A DNA stretch of 64,000 bases from positions 3,776,973-3,840,972 of the forward strand of contig NZ_KV440949.1 of the NCBI RefSeq assembly GCF_001636315.1. Reading direction: 5' to 3'. Of this stretch, positions 34,066 through 43,432 are shown piece by piece. A program made the position numbers and the translations under genes. The notes beneath the pieces were generated by a model. The model saw only the letters and a list, made by a program, of their open reading frames with translations, made no database searches and was not told the origin of the DNA. The stretch comes from Neobacillus mesonae. Lineage in GTDB: Bacteria; Bacillota; Bacilli; Bacillales; Cytobacillaceae. Every line of letters starts with the position of its first letter. Position 1 is the first letter of the stretch.

Positions 34066-35469
34066 ATGTCCGAAAATCGCAAAATTGCGGAAGAAGTCAT
34101 TGAGGCTGTCGGGGGCAGAGGAAACATTCAATCTGTTGCTCACTGTGCAACCCGGCTGCGGATTATGGTAAATGACAAAGAAAAAATCAATCAAGAAAAA
34201 GTTGAATCTATTAATAAAGTAAAAGGCGCCTTTTTTAACTCCGGCCAGTACCAGATTATTTTTGGAACGGGAACGGTTAATAAAGTCTACGAAGAAGTTT
34301 CCCAATTGGGCCTAGATACAATGTCTGCCTCCAATCAGAAAAAAGAAGCGGTAAAAAGCGGCAGCCGATTCCAAAGGGCAGTCAGAACATTTGGTGATGT
34401 GTTTGTGCCGATTATCCCAGTCCTTGTGGCGACAGGATTATTTATGGGGCTTCGCGGTCTTGTGATGCAGGAACAGGTTCTTGCTTTATTCGGGATGAAA
34501 CCGGAAGATATTTCACAGAACTTTATTCTTTTTACACAAGTTTTAACAGATACGGCGTTTATTTTCCTGCCGGCACTTGTGGCTTGGTCGACATTTAGAG
34601 TATTCGGCGGCACGCCAATCATCGGGTTAGTGCTTGGTTTGATGCTTGTTTCACCTTCGTTGCCAAATGCATGGGGGGTTGCTGGCGGGGACGTCAAGCC
34701 GCTATATTTCTTAGACTTTATTCCTGTTGTTGGTTACCAAGGATCCGTGTTGCCAGCGTTTATTGCCGGTATTATTGGAGCAAAGCTTGAAAGACTCATC
34801 AGAAAACGTGTTCCGGAAGCATTGGATTTGATTGTTACACCATTTTTAACGCTTTTAATCATGATTACGTTATCATTACTAGTCGTCGGACCAATCTTCC
34901 ATATTGTCGAACAAGATATTTTAAAAGTAGCGACAAACGTGCTTTCATGGCCATTTGGCATCAGCGGGATTTTAATTGGTGGTCTCAACCAATTGGTCGT
35001 CATCACTGGGGTACACCATATCTTCAATATGTTAGAAATTCAGCTTTTATCGCAATTTCACAACAATCCGTATAATGCTATCATTACATGTTCGGTAGCT
35101 GCGCAAGGCGGTGCTGCACTGGCTGTCGGATTAAAAACAAAATCAAAAAAATTGAAGGCTCTTGCTTTACCTTCAGCATTATCAGCGTTTTTAGGTATTA
35201 CCGAACCAGCCATTTTCGGGGTAAACTTACGCTATGGAAAACCATTCATTATGGCGTTAATCGGCGGTGCGGCCGGCGGATTCCTTTCATCCATTTTGGG
35301 CTTGAAAGCAACAGGTATGGCGGTAACCGTTATTCCGGGAACATTGCTTTACCTAAACGGCCAGATTATGCTTTACATTTTAGTAAACTTAGTGGCCATC
35401 GCAGTTGCCTTCGTGCTTACATGGATGTTCGGCTATTCCGATAAAGTGAAAAAGGAAATTGAGCAATAA
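34066..35469 (+). CDS. scrA: Sucrose-specific PTS EIIBC component
   Basis: A 467-aa PTS permease. The IIB domain (about residues 1-85) has the phospho-Cys in VAHCATRLRI (about 25); the IIC domain (about 105-460) has about ten membrane segments and the GITEPAIFGVNLRYGKP motif (about 378) of sucrose/beta-glucoside permeases. No IIA domain is fused, as in Bacillus sucrose systems that borrow IIA-Glc. Start ATG 34066 after GGGGTGAGGG; an ATG at 34027 lies inside operator O3. It imports sucrose as sucrose-6-phosphate for ScrB. Confidence 0.92.
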   Translation: MSENRKIAEEVIEAVGGRGNIQSVAHCATRLRIMVNDKEKINQEKVESINKVKGAFFNSGQYQIIFGTGTVNKVYEEVSQLGLDTMSASNQKKEAVKSGSRFQRAVRTFGDVFVPIIPVLVATGLFMGLRGLVMQEQVLALFGMKPEDISQNFILFTQVLTDTAFIFLPALVAWSTFRVFGGTPIIGLVLGLMLVSPSLPNAWGVAGGDVKPLYFLDFIPVVGYQGSVLPAFIAGIIGAKLERLIRKRVPEALDLIVTPFLTLLIMITLSLLVVGPIFHIVEQDILKVATNVLSWPFGISGILIGGLNQLVVITGVHHIFNMLEIQLLSQFHNNPYNAIITCSVAAQGGAALAVGLKTKSKKLKALALPSALSAFLGITEPAIFGVNLRYGKPFIMALIGGAAGGFLSSILGLKATGMAVTVIPGTLLYLNGQIMLYILVNLVAIAVAFVLTWMFGYSDKVKKEIEQ

Positions 35470-35473
35470 TTTG

Positions 35474-35501
35474 AAAAAGGCAAGGGAACTCTTGCCTTTT
35501 T
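35474..35501 (+). terminator. Intra-operon terminator between scrA and scrB
   Basis: Perfect 11-bp stem AAAAAGGCAAG/CTTGCCTTTTT with a 6-nt loop and T-run, four bases after the scrA stop. As scrB has no separate promoter that I can see, it probably attenuates rather than ends transcription. Confidence 0.8.
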
Positions 35502-35530
35502 CCTTTAATAACAGCATGGAGGGTTCTTTG

Positions 35531-36961
35531 ATGACAGAAAGAGAAAGTCTTCTAAAAGAACATGCATACACTGAAGTAAAAAAATATGAGAAACAGGTCC
35601 AGCGAGATCCATATCGGCTTGGTTACCATCTTATGCCCCCGGTCGGGCTGTTAAATGATCCGAACGGGTTAATCCAATTTAACGGTGTTTATCATGTGTT
35701 TTATCAATGGAACCCATTTGCCACCACACATGGTGCGAAGTTTTGGGGACATTATTCATCCGTTGATATGGTTCGCTGGAAAGAGGAGCCGATCGCCCTG
35801 GCGCCAAGTGAATGGTATGAAAAAAATGGCTGCTACTCAGGCAGTGCTGTTGAATCAGATGGGAAACTTTACTTGTTTTACACTGGAAATGTGAAGTTGG
35901 ATGACAGCACACGCGAGACATATCAATGTCTAGCTGTTTCGACAGACGGTGCTTCTTTTGAAAAAAAAGGCCCGGTTCTTAAGCTGCCTGCCGGTTATAC
36001 CGCCCACTTCCGCGACCCAAAGATTTGGAACAAGCAAGACCGCTGGTATATGATTATTGGTGCTCAAACATTGGAAGAAAAAGGAGCGGCTGTGCTATTT
36101 GTATCCGATGATTTGTATTATTGGGAGGAGCTGGGCCTGATTGCCGGTTCCGGAATAAACGGTCTTGAGGACTTCGGCTATATGTGGGAATGCCCCGATT
36201 TGATTCAGTTACAGGGAAAAGAGGTATTATTGGTGTCGCCTCAAGGGTTGGAGCCGAAGGGGCATTTGTACAATAATCTCTTTCAATCAGGTTATTTTGT
36301 CGGCGATTTGGATTATAAAACGGCCCAGTTTCAGCATGGCGATTTTGTGGAGCTGGACCGCGGCTTTGACTTTTACGCCCCACAAACTTTTACAGATGAA
36401 TCGGGGAGAGTCATCCTTTATGCTTGGATGGGGATTACCGACGAGAGCGAACCATATCAGCCGACAGTTGCTAATAATTGGGTGCATGCCTTAACGATCC
36501 CGCGGGAATTGAAACTCCGGGATGGGCAGATTTTTCAAAAACCAGCAGAGGAATTGAAAAAGCTTCGACAAGACGAGGTTCGTTTTGATTACGGTGAACA
36601 TGAAAGCTTGGACGAAGTTTGTTCTGCGGAAGTAGAGCTTGATTTTGCTGAAGCTGTTGCCGGAAGTTTTGAAATAAATTTTCGCGGAGAGGCCGTGCTT
36701 TCCTATGATTCATCAAAGCAGGAAATGAGTTTGCTGCGAAGAAATATAAAAACAGGGTTAAGCGAAAAAAGAATGTGCAGGCTGGATTCGCTTATGAAGC
36801 TTCAGATTTTTATCGATCATTCTTCATTAGAGATTTTCGTCAATGGTGGACAAGAGGTGTTTACCGCACGTTATTTTCCGCAGTCTGAAAATCACACAAT
36901 TACCTTTAATGGAACAACATCCTTTCGGTTGAAAAAATGGAACCTTGGAGGTGTGGTATGA
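35531..36961 (+). CDS. scrB: Sucrose-6-phosphate hydrolase (GH32)
   Basis: A 476-aa GH32 enzyme that splits sucrose-6-phosphate into glucose-6-phosphate and fructose. The catalytic triad is visible: nucleophile Asp in LLNDPNG (about residue 41), transition-state Asp in HFRDPKIW (about 162) and acid/base Glu in MWECPDL (about 219). The five-bladed propeller is followed by a C-terminal beta-sandwich (about 345-470). Start ATG 35531 follows GGAGGG. It overlaps the fructokinase start by four bases. Confidence 0.95.
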   Translation: MTERESLLKEHAYTEVKKYEKQVQRDPYRLGYHLMPPVGLLNDPNGLIQFNGVYHVFYQWNPFATTHGAKFWGHYSSVDMVRWKEEPIALAPSEWYEKNGCYSGSAVESDGKLYLFYTGNVKLDDSTRETYQCLAVSTDGASFEKKGPVLKLPAGYTAHFRDPKIWNKQDRWYMIIGAQTLEEKGAAVLFVSDDLYYWEELGLIAGSGINGLEDFGYMWECPDLIQLQGKEVLLVSPQGLEPKGHLYNNLFQSGYFVGDLDYKTAQFQHGDFVELDRGFDFYAPQTFTDESGRVILYAWMGITDESEPYQPTVANNWVHALTIPRELKLRDGQIFQKPAEELKKLRQDEVRFDYGEHESLDEVCSAEVELDFAEAVAGSFEINFRGEAVLSYDSSKQEMSLLRRNIKTGLSEKRMCRLDSLMKLQIFIDHSSLEIFVNGGQEVFTARYFPQSENHTITFNGTTSFRLKKWNLGGVV

Positions 36962-37899
36962 ACGGTGTTATTTGTTTAGGCGAGGCGTTGATAGATTTTA
37001 TCCCCTTGGATGCAGAAAATTTAACCTATCAAAAGGCTCCCGGCGGTGCACCCGCGAACGTATCAGTGGGTATCGCGAAGCTTGGCGGTATGGCTGCTTT
37101 TGTTGGCAAGGTCGGGGACGATGTATTAGGGCAATTTCTAAAGGAGACTTTATCCGGCTACGGGGTTAACGTTGATGGAATGGTGTTAACGGAGGAAGCA
37201 AGAACGGGTGTAGTATTTGTAACTTTAGAGCCTTCTGGAGAACGACATTTTTGTTTTTACATTAACCCAAGTGCCGATCGCTTTTTGAAAAATGAAGAAT
37301 TGGTTCCAGGGGTTTTTTCAGGGCAAAAAATTCTTCACTTTGGTTCTATATCACTAATCAGCGAACCGGCAAAGTCAGCAACAATCCATGCGGTGGAGCT
37401 GGCAAAAAAAGCAGGTATGCTGGTTTCCTATGATCCGAATCTTCGTTTAGGATTGTGGGACTCGGAGGAACAAGCAAAAGAAACGATTCTAGAAACGCTC
37501 CCTTATGCTGATATATTAAAAGTATCGGAGGAAGAGCTTGAGTTTTTAACCGGGTGTGCCAGTTTGGAAGATGGGATTACAAAGCTGCCTGACATTCCGC
37601 TAATCTTAGTGACATTTGGGGCGGAAGGCAGCATTTATCGCTTTAAAGGCGAGATTGGCAGGGTTTCCGCCATGCCAAGTAAGGTAGTAGATACGACTGG
37701 GGCCGGGGATGCATTTGTTTCAGGGATTCTTTATTCAATTAACGAATCTTCAAAAACGTTAGCTGAACTTTCTGTGTCTGAAATAGAGGAAATGCTTCGC
37801 TTTGCCAGCATCTCCGGCGGTCTGGCAACGACGAAAAAGGGTGCCATGACAGGGCTGCCGACATTGGAAGAGGTTAAAAAAGAATTAGAAGACAGATAG
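36958..37899 (+). CDS. scrK: Fructokinase (PfkB family)
   Basis: A 313-aa ribokinase-fold sugar kinase: GGAPANVSVGIAKLGG at residue 29, and the catalytic DTTGAGDAFVSGIL near 243 with the base Asp. It phosphorylates the fructose released by ScrB. ATG overlaps the scrB stop (ATGA), with GGAGGTG upstream, so translation is coupled. Last gene of the operon. Confidence 0.93.
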   Translation: MNGVICLGEALIDFIPLDAENLTYQKAPGGAPANVSVGIAKLGGMAAFVGKVGDDVLGQFLKETLSGYGVNVDGMVLTEEARTGVVFVTLEPSGERHFCFYINPSADRFLKNEELVPGVFSGQKILHFGSISLISEPAKSATIHAVELAKKAGMLVSYDPNLRLGLWDSEEQAKETILETLPYADILKVSEEELEFLTGCASLEDGITKLPDIPLILVTFGAEGSIYRFKGEIGRVSAMPSKVVDTTGAGDAFVSGILYSINESSKTLAELSVSEIEEMLRFASISGGLATTKKGAMTGLPTLEEVKKELEDR

Positions 37900-37905
37900 G
37901 AATTT

Positions 37906-37937
37906 AAAAGTCCAAATCATATGGTTTGGGCTTTTTT
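37906..37937 (+). terminator. Terminator of the scr operon
   Basis: Stem AAAAGTCCAAATC/GGTTTGGGCTTTT with wobbles, 4-nt loop, T6. Repeat array D starts 60 bases later. Confidence 0.85.
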
Positions 37938-37996
37938 GAATGTTTTTTCGACTATTAAAGGTTTTTTTAAAACTAGGTACATTGGCTTTTAAGACT

Positions 37997-38822
37997 GTTG
38001 GAAACACTTTTTTCGTTTTTTTGAAGAGATTTGTTTCCAATAGGTGCGATTGGAAACACTTTACTCGTATTTTCGCAGAGTTTTGTTTCCAATAGGCGTG
38101 ATTGGAAACACTTTACTCGTATTTTCATTGAGATTTGTTTCCAATAGATGCGATTGGAAACACTTTACTAGTATTTTCGCAGAGATTTGTTTCCAATAGG
38201 CGTGATTGGAAACACTTTACTCTATTTTTCATATAGATTTGTTTCCAATAGATGCGATTGGAAACACTTTACTCGTATTTTCACAGAGTTTTGTTTCCAA
38301 TAGGTGCGATTGGAAACACTTTACTCGTATTTTCGTAGAGATTTGTTTCCAATAGTTGTGATTGGGAACACTTTACTCGTATTTTCGCAGAGTTTTGTTT
38401 CCAATAGGCGTGATTGGAAACACTTTACTCTATTTTTCATATAGATTTGTTTCCAATAGATGCGATTGGAAACACTTTACTCGTATTTTCACAGAGTTTT
38501 GTTTCCAATAGGTGCGATTGGAAACACTTTACTCGTATTTTCGCAGAGTTTTGTTTTCAATAGGCGTGATTGGAAACACTTTACTCGTATTTTCATTGAG
38601 ATTTGTTTCCAATAGATGCGATTGGAAACACTTTACTAGTATTTTCGCAGAGATTTGTTTCCAATAGGTGTGATTGGAAACACTTTACTCTATTTTTCAT
38701 AGAGATTTGTTTCTAATAGGTCCGATTGGAAACACTTTACTCGTTTTTCGCGGAGATTTGTTTCCAATAGGTAGGATTGGAAACACTTTTCCTGTTTTTT
38801 CATAGAGTTTTGTTTCCAATGA
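37997..38822. repeat. 52-bp tandem inverted-repeat array D (16 units)
   Basis: The longest array. Units start at 37997, 38049, 38101, 38153 and onward every 52 bp, with one 1-bp loss near 38740. Unit at 38049: arm ATTGGAAACA, 25-bp spacer, arm TGTTTCCAAT (38084), 7-bp linker. Arms are almost invariant; spacers and linkers vary in a few sites. Blocks of units are themselves duplicated (about 38196 and 38404, 208 bp or four units apart; about 38092 and 38561, nine units apart), which shows growth by multi-unit duplication. Confidence 0.93.
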
Positions 38823-38923
38823 ACTTGAACAATGCCCAAATCGGATTTTATTTTTCGAAAAAAAGGATATAAGATGAAATTACAGAATTAAAATAGAAAA
38901 GTCATTTTTGGGGAGGTAAGCAA

Positions 38924-39367
38924 ATGAACAGATTAAATCTAATTACCCTCGGTACAAGGGATATTGTGAAGGCTCATAAGTTTTATAAGGATCTTGGGTT
39001 TGACACCTCTATTAGGGGAACGGAATCCAATCCTTTTATTATTTTCTTTAGAAATGAAGGCTCCAAAATTGCTTTGTATCCAATTGAGGAACTAGCCAAA
39101 GATATTAATCACAATAATCCGCCCAAAATACTAAACGGTTTTCCTGGTATCACCCTGGCTTATAATGCAAAGTCTATGGAGGAAGTAGATGAAGTGATCA
39201 AAAAGGCGGCGGCAGCAGGAGCAACAATCCAAAAGGAACCGAAAAAGACAGATTGGGGCGGCTACGGAGGGTATTTCACCGACCCAGATGGCTATTATTG
39301 GGAAGTAGCCTATGGTGAGGATTGGGAGTTTGATGAATCCAACATGTTAGTGATCAATGATCAGTAA
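38924..39367 (+). CDS. VOC (glyoxalase-fold) protein
   Basis: A 147-aa VOC protein: LNLITLGTRDIVKAHKFYKD at the start, a middle SMEEVDEVIKKAAAAGATI helix, and the second module GGYFTDPDGYYWEVAY with the C-terminal Glu ligand. GGGGAGG site. It resembles the YuaE/PhnB-like subgroup often annotated as glyoxalase without proof. A terminator follows. Confidence 0.87.
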   Translation: MNRLNLITLGTRDIVKAHKFYKDLGFDTSIRGTESNPFIIFFRNEGSKIALYPIEELAKDINHNNPPKILNGFPGITLAYNAKSMEEVDEVIKKAAAAGATIQKEPKKTDWGGYGGYFTDPDGYYWEVAYGEDWEFDESNMLVINDQ

Positions 39368-39386
39368 TTTAGGCAGCATTATTTAC

Positions 39387-39432
39387 AAAAAAGAGAAATG
39401 GCTCAGAAGCGCTCCCCGGGCCATTTCTTTTG
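39387..39432. terminator. Terminator between convergent genes
   Basis: Stem AGAGAAATGGC/GCCATTTCTTTT with A- and T-runs on the two sides; serves the VOC gene and possibly the convergent GNAT gene. Confidence 0.78.
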
Positions 39433-39459
39433 TATGCATGCTTTTTCACTCAACTAGAT

Positions 39460-40014
39460 CTACTTTGAGTTAATAAAATAAATTAGATTATTGGTCCATT
39501 CGTCAAATTCATATATAAACCCTTTTCTAATACATTCAAATGTCATTCCAACACTTTCCGCTAATTTTATCGATGGAATATTATCGGGATTTATATGAGC
39601 CTCGATCCGATGATAATTTAATTTTTCAAATGCAAGACTTATTGCCGCTTTCACTGCTTCCTGACCATATCCATTTCTCCAAAATTGATTGTGAATCGTA
39701 TATCCAAATCTTGCCCATTGAAATTCATCCCTCATAAGCGTGGAGAAGTCTATTGCTCCTAAATGGGTATGATCCGCTTTCCGAAATACACCAAAAACAT
39801 ATACTTTATCCTCTAAAGCCAATCTTTGCTGGTTTTCTACCAATTTCATAAACCAATCTTTGGTCCAGATACCCATATCGATTTTGCCTTCATCATATTT
39901 GTGTTGTGAAGGCAATCTATTTTCATATTCAGTGAACCAAACAGAATAATCCTCTTTTTCAAAGGGTCTAATAACCAATCTTTCAGTTTCAATTTTGTAG
40001 CTAAACTTGTTCAA
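39460..40014 (-). CDS. GNAT acetyltransferase (RimJ/RimL type)
   Basis: A 184-aa protein with YKIETERLVIRPFEKEDY at the N-terminus, the RimJ/L hallmark; the acetyl-CoA loop is NQFWRNGYGQEAVKAAI (about residue 113) and IEAHINPDNIPSIKLAESVG (about 139) completes the fold. It acetylates an N-terminus or a small amine; target unknown. The VOC gene upstream ends 22 bases before it, so they may be cotranscribed. Confidence 0.88.
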   Translation of the reverse strand: MNKFSYKIETERLVIRPFEKEDYSVWFTEYENRLPSQHKYDEGKIDMGIWTKDWFMKLVENQQRLALEDKVYVFGVFRKADHTHLGAIDFSTLMRDEFQWARFGYTIHNQFWRNGYGQEAVKAAISLAFEKLNYHRIEAHINPDNIPSIKLAESVGMTFECIRKGFIYEFDEWTNNLIYFINSK

Positions 40015-40036
40015 CCAAACACCTCATCATTAAAAA

Positions 40037-40408
40037 TTAAATATGTATCTCACTCATAAGCGCATGAGTGTTGTCCTCGGTGTCTTTAAAAAATACCATC
40101 CATGTCTCGGTTTGGCCCATTTTGGCAACGAGATGCGGCTCCCCAAGGAACTCTACCTCTTTTTCGAGCAATTTTTCATAGCTTGCATTAATATCCTCAA
40201 CTTGAAAATAAACGACTGAACTGGCATGGGCATATTGCTCTTGCTCCGGCAGGCTGAGCAGCAGACGCAAGCCGCCGCACTCGAAAAATGCCATCGTATC
40301 GGTATTAAACAACAGCTGCATCTCAAGCTGTTCTTTATAAAAATGTAGTGCACGCTGCAAATCTTTAACAGGTACGCCAATCTGCCCAACTTTTTGTATT
40401 TGTGTCAT
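40037..40408 (-). CDS. VOC (glyoxalase-fold) protein
   Basis: A 123-aa VOC protein: QIGVPVKDLQRALHFYKEQL, then YFQVEDINASYEKLLEK and the final FFKDTEDNTHALMSEI. Start ATG 40408 is eight bases from GGGGGGAG; the frame open to 40432 adds residues upstream of this site. Likely in one unit with the GNAT gene. Confidence 0.86.
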   Translation of the reverse strand: MTQIQKVGQIGVPVKDLQRALHFYKEQLEMQLLFNTDTMAFFECGGLRLLLSLPEQEQYAHASSVVYFQVEDINASYEKLLEKEVEFLGEPHLVAKMGQTETWMVFFKDTEDNTHALMSEIHI

Positions 40409-40659
40409 AGAACGTTCTCCCCCCATTCTCAATTACTACCAATTTCTATGATAAATGATAGAACCAATAACTTCCACATAATTAACAGGAAATACACACG
40501 TGGAAGAATATAAAAACTTTTCCATGTAACATCAGGGATCGGCTAACTGAAGAAACTCCGAAAATAAGAAAGTAATATGATGTTTGGGTGGAACAGTCTT
40601 TCATAAAATACTACAATATTAACCATAGCATCTATAACATAGGAAAGGGGATAAGGGAA

Positions 40660-42414
40660 ATGTACAATAAAAAGGCTTTTCGGTTAAAAGGAATTATTAT
40701 TTTGATTCTTCTTATATTTTTAGCATTGACGGCCATTTATGCTACTGGAGCATTTGACAGTGGCAAGCCTTCAGATAAAGTGGACCCTAAACAAACGTCT
40801 CAGGGCAGTAAAAAACCGGAGGATTCAACTAATGGCCAGCCGTCAACTGTTCGGCCTTACAATATAGAGGCATTAGTCAAGAAGACCTTTTCCCTATCCA
40901 AGGAAGGGAAAGTTGTACACGCTGCCTTTATTTCCGGTAAATCCAATCGGATAGAAGTTAATGAAAAATGGGGAAAACCGAATCACATATCACAAACGGC
41001 AAGGGGTAAATACGAAGAATATGATAAATACCATGTTGTCTTTGGTTATGCTGGTGAAATTGTGAATGATATCAGATCGTATGTCTCCGAAATACAAAGC
41101 ATCTCCTTAAATGAGATTAAGAAGGCAGGCGGTGAGCCTGACCAAGTTCGGTATTATCAAGATGCAACCAATAATCAAATTATTCTTGTCTATCATGTTA
41201 CCAAGAAGACCGATTTATTATGGATATTGCCAAAACCAACAGGTCAGGATTCGAATCCTAAAGTGGATCATATTTCGGTTTTTACTCAAGTTGATAATCA
41301 ACCAAATCAGCATGAGAGCCAAACCAAAACCAAGACCATTTCCGAAATGAGCCTGGAGGAGAAAATAGGGCAGATGATTCTTGCTGGTATTTCTGGAACC
41401 ACAGTGGATACAAATACACAGAATTTAATAAACCAGTATAAGGTGGGGGGAATTATTTTTTATCAGGATAATTTGGAAAATCCTGTACAAACTCTCCAGC
41501 TTGTGAATCAAATTAAATCTAAAAGTGATCCCAAACTGCCTCTTCTTTTAAGTGTTGACCAGGAGGGGGGACGGGTTACCAGGCTTCCTGGCGGACTTGT
41601 TAACTTTCCGCCAAATAAAAGTATTGGAGAGGTAAATAACCCTGAGTTTTCATATAAAGTCGGAACAATTTTAGGTCAGGAGTTAAAAGCATTTGGTTTA
41701 AATCTTGATTTCGCACCGGTTCTTGATATCAACAGCAATCCAAAGAACCCTGTTATAGGAGACCGATCATTTGGAAACAATTCGGAAGTAGTTAGCAGGC
41801 TGGGGATTCAAACGATGAAAGGCATTCAGTCTCAAGACATTATCACAACAATTAAACATTTTCCCGGCCATGGCGACACATCGGTTGATTCTCATTTGGA
41901 CCTTCCTATTGTAAATAAAAGCCTAAAGGAACTTAAAGAGCTTGAGTTGATTCCATTTGAGCGTGCTATCAATAATGGGGCAGATGTTGTCATGGTGGCC
42001 CATATTTTATTACCTCAACTGGATGCCAAATATCCCGCGTCCATGTCGAAAGCGGTTATGACGGATATTCTAAGAAATCAGCTAGGTTTCAAAGGTGTTA
42101 TTATTACGGACGATATGACAATGGGGGCAATTATTGACCATTTTGATATTGGGCAGGCAGCAGTGAAGTCTGTTAATTCCGGCAGTGATATTATTTTAGT
42201 GGGGCATGATTATAACAAAATTGTCGAAATCATCTCTTCTCTGAAGAAGGCTGTTCTTAATGGTGAGATTTCCGAACAAAGGATAAATGATAGTGTCAGC
42301 AGAATTCTTGTGTTAAAAAATAATTATGGAATTAATAATGAAAAAGTGAGAAACGTGAATATAGGTGAACTAAACAAATCAATCACAAATCTACTGAAGG
42401 AGTATTCAAAATAA
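40660..42414 (+). CDS. GH3 beta-N-acetylhexosaminidase with N-terminal DUF4309 domain
   Basis: A 584-aa membrane-anchored protein: helix at about residues 9-29, a Ser/Lys/Pro linker, a DUF4309/YjgB-like domain (about 65-225: GKSNRIEVNEKWGKPNHIS, then YHVVFGYAG and the D-H-x-S-V end), and a GH3 domain (about 245-560). GH3 NagZ motifs: TIKHFPGHGDTSVDSHLDLP near 400 and nucleophile Asp in VIITDDMTMG near 480. It should release GlcNAc from cell-wall muropeptides outside the cell. Start ATG 40660 after GGAAAGGGG. Confidence 0.9.
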   Translation: MYNKKAFRLKGIIILILLIFLALTAIYATGAFDSGKPSDKVDPKQTSQGSKKPEDSTNGQPSTVRPYNIEALVKKTFSLSKEGKVVHAAFISGKSNRIEVNEKWGKPNHISQTARGKYEEYDKYHVVFGYAGEIVNDIRSYVSEIQSISLNEIKKAGGEPDQVRYYQDATNNQIILVYHVTKKTDLLWILPKPTGQDSNPKVDHISVFTQVDNQPNQHESQTKTKTISEMSLEEKIGQMILAGISGTTVDTNTQNLINQYKVGGIIFYQDNLENPVQTLQLVNQIKSKSDPKLPLLLSVDQEGGRVTRLPGGLVNFPPNKSIGEVNNPEFSYKVGTILGQELKAFGLNLDFAPVLDINSNPKNPVIGDRSFGNNSEVVSRLGIQTMKGIQSQDIITTIKHFPGHGDTSVDSHLDLPIVNKSLKELKELELIPFERAINNGADVVMVAHILLPQLDAKYPASMSKAVMTDILRNQLGFKGVIITDDMTMGAIIDHFDIGQAAVKSVNSGSDIILVGHDYNKIVEIISSLKKAVLNGEISEQRINDSVSRILVLKNNYGINNEKVRNVNIGELNKSITNLLKEYSK

Positions 42415-42424
42415 ATGACTTTTA

Positions 42425-42480
42425 GTGGCACCATCCGGCATTTGTCGAAATCAAAATTGACATAATTCGGGTGGTGCCAC
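42425..42480. terminator. Long inverted repeat after the GH3 gene
   Basis: A 12-bp arm GTGGCACCATCC pairs with GGGTGGTGCCAC (one wobble), with a 32-nt loop. Only a weak T-stretch follows, so it may be a terminator or a small palindromic element. Confidence 0.55.
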
Positions 42481-42644
42481 AGGCATTTTAATCGATTTAG
42501 AATACTGATCAAACAAAACTGTTCGTAAAATGGGATTTTTTTCAAAAAATGGTTCCTCAGATGTAGTTATAAATAAATCTCAGGACCCGTTATTATAAAA
42601 CTCCGCTCATGTATCATCAAGGTAAGATGATCAAAGGAGGTGGA

Positions 42645-43217
42645 ATGTGTTTAATGAAAACGCAATTAACAACAAGTCAGAGATTGGCGGGTTATGCTGT
42701 TTTTATTTGGTCGATCGTCTATATGTTTCCTCACCTTTATTGGGCTTTGGGCGGCACATTGGGTCTGTCGATACTAAAGCCTTCTATATCCGAAATACCT
42801 CAATGGGAACTGATTAATTGGATAGCATCAGCCATCCTAACCGCAGCTGGGCTCCTAGGGATTGTATTGATTTATTTTTGGAATAGTAAGCTGTTAAAAG
42901 GATTATTATTGACGATAACCTGGGCAGGCTGTTCGGTGGCTGCCTCCCATGGCATTTATGGCATCATTCACCGATTACTTCAAATTGCTGGAATAATTGA
43001 GGTAGAATCAGGTCCGTTCAATGTTGGTGAACATGCCTATGTGCTATGGGATCTTTTACTATTCGAACCATGGTTCTTAATTGAGGGGATTCTTTTTGCA
43101 GTGCTCGGCTGGTGTTCCTTTAAAAAACCGACTAATAGGGCGATCTGGTTAATACTCTGTACGCTTGGTGTCATCATTGGTATTGTTACAGGTTTGTTAG
43201 GTGTTCGATTCGCATAG
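42645..43217 (+). CDS. DUF3995-type membrane protein
   Basis: A 190-aa protein with four to five membrane segments. LAGYAVFIWSIVYMFPHLYW and the ASHGIYGIIHRLLQIAG segment match the DUF3995 group, which also shares features with the protein at 15211. Start is either ATG 42645 or ATG 42654; AAAGGAGGTGG lies just upstream of both. Function unknown. Confidence 0.72.
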   Translation: MCLMKTQLTTSQRLAGYAVFIWSIVYMFPHLYWALGGTLGLSILKPSISEIPQWELINWIASAILTAAGLLGIVLIYFWNSKLLKGLLLTITWAGCSVAASHGIYGIIHRLLQIAGIIEVESGPFNVGEHAYVLWDLLLFEPWFLIEGILFAVLGWCSFKKPTNRAIWLILCTLGVIIGIVTGLLGVRFA

Positions 43218-43432
43218 CAATAGCCGGAAAATTATTTAAACTATAGTAAAATCATAAATTAAGAATGTTGAAATGGAACAGCTGCCATGGTGGAAGAAAA
43301 TTATTAAGATCTCTGCAAGCCACTCACAAGTTCCCCAGTAAAATTGGGCTTTTTCTTATTGTTTAAGTAAAAATCGTTGCTGAATTATGTACAATATAAT
43401 CAAAAAGTAGAAAATATTAAGAGGTTATAAAA

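Noticed and set aside
37997..38822. CRISPR array
   Set aside because: Repeats and 'spacers' have the same conservation and are not unique sequences; the period is 52 throughout with inverted arms; no cas genes in the window.
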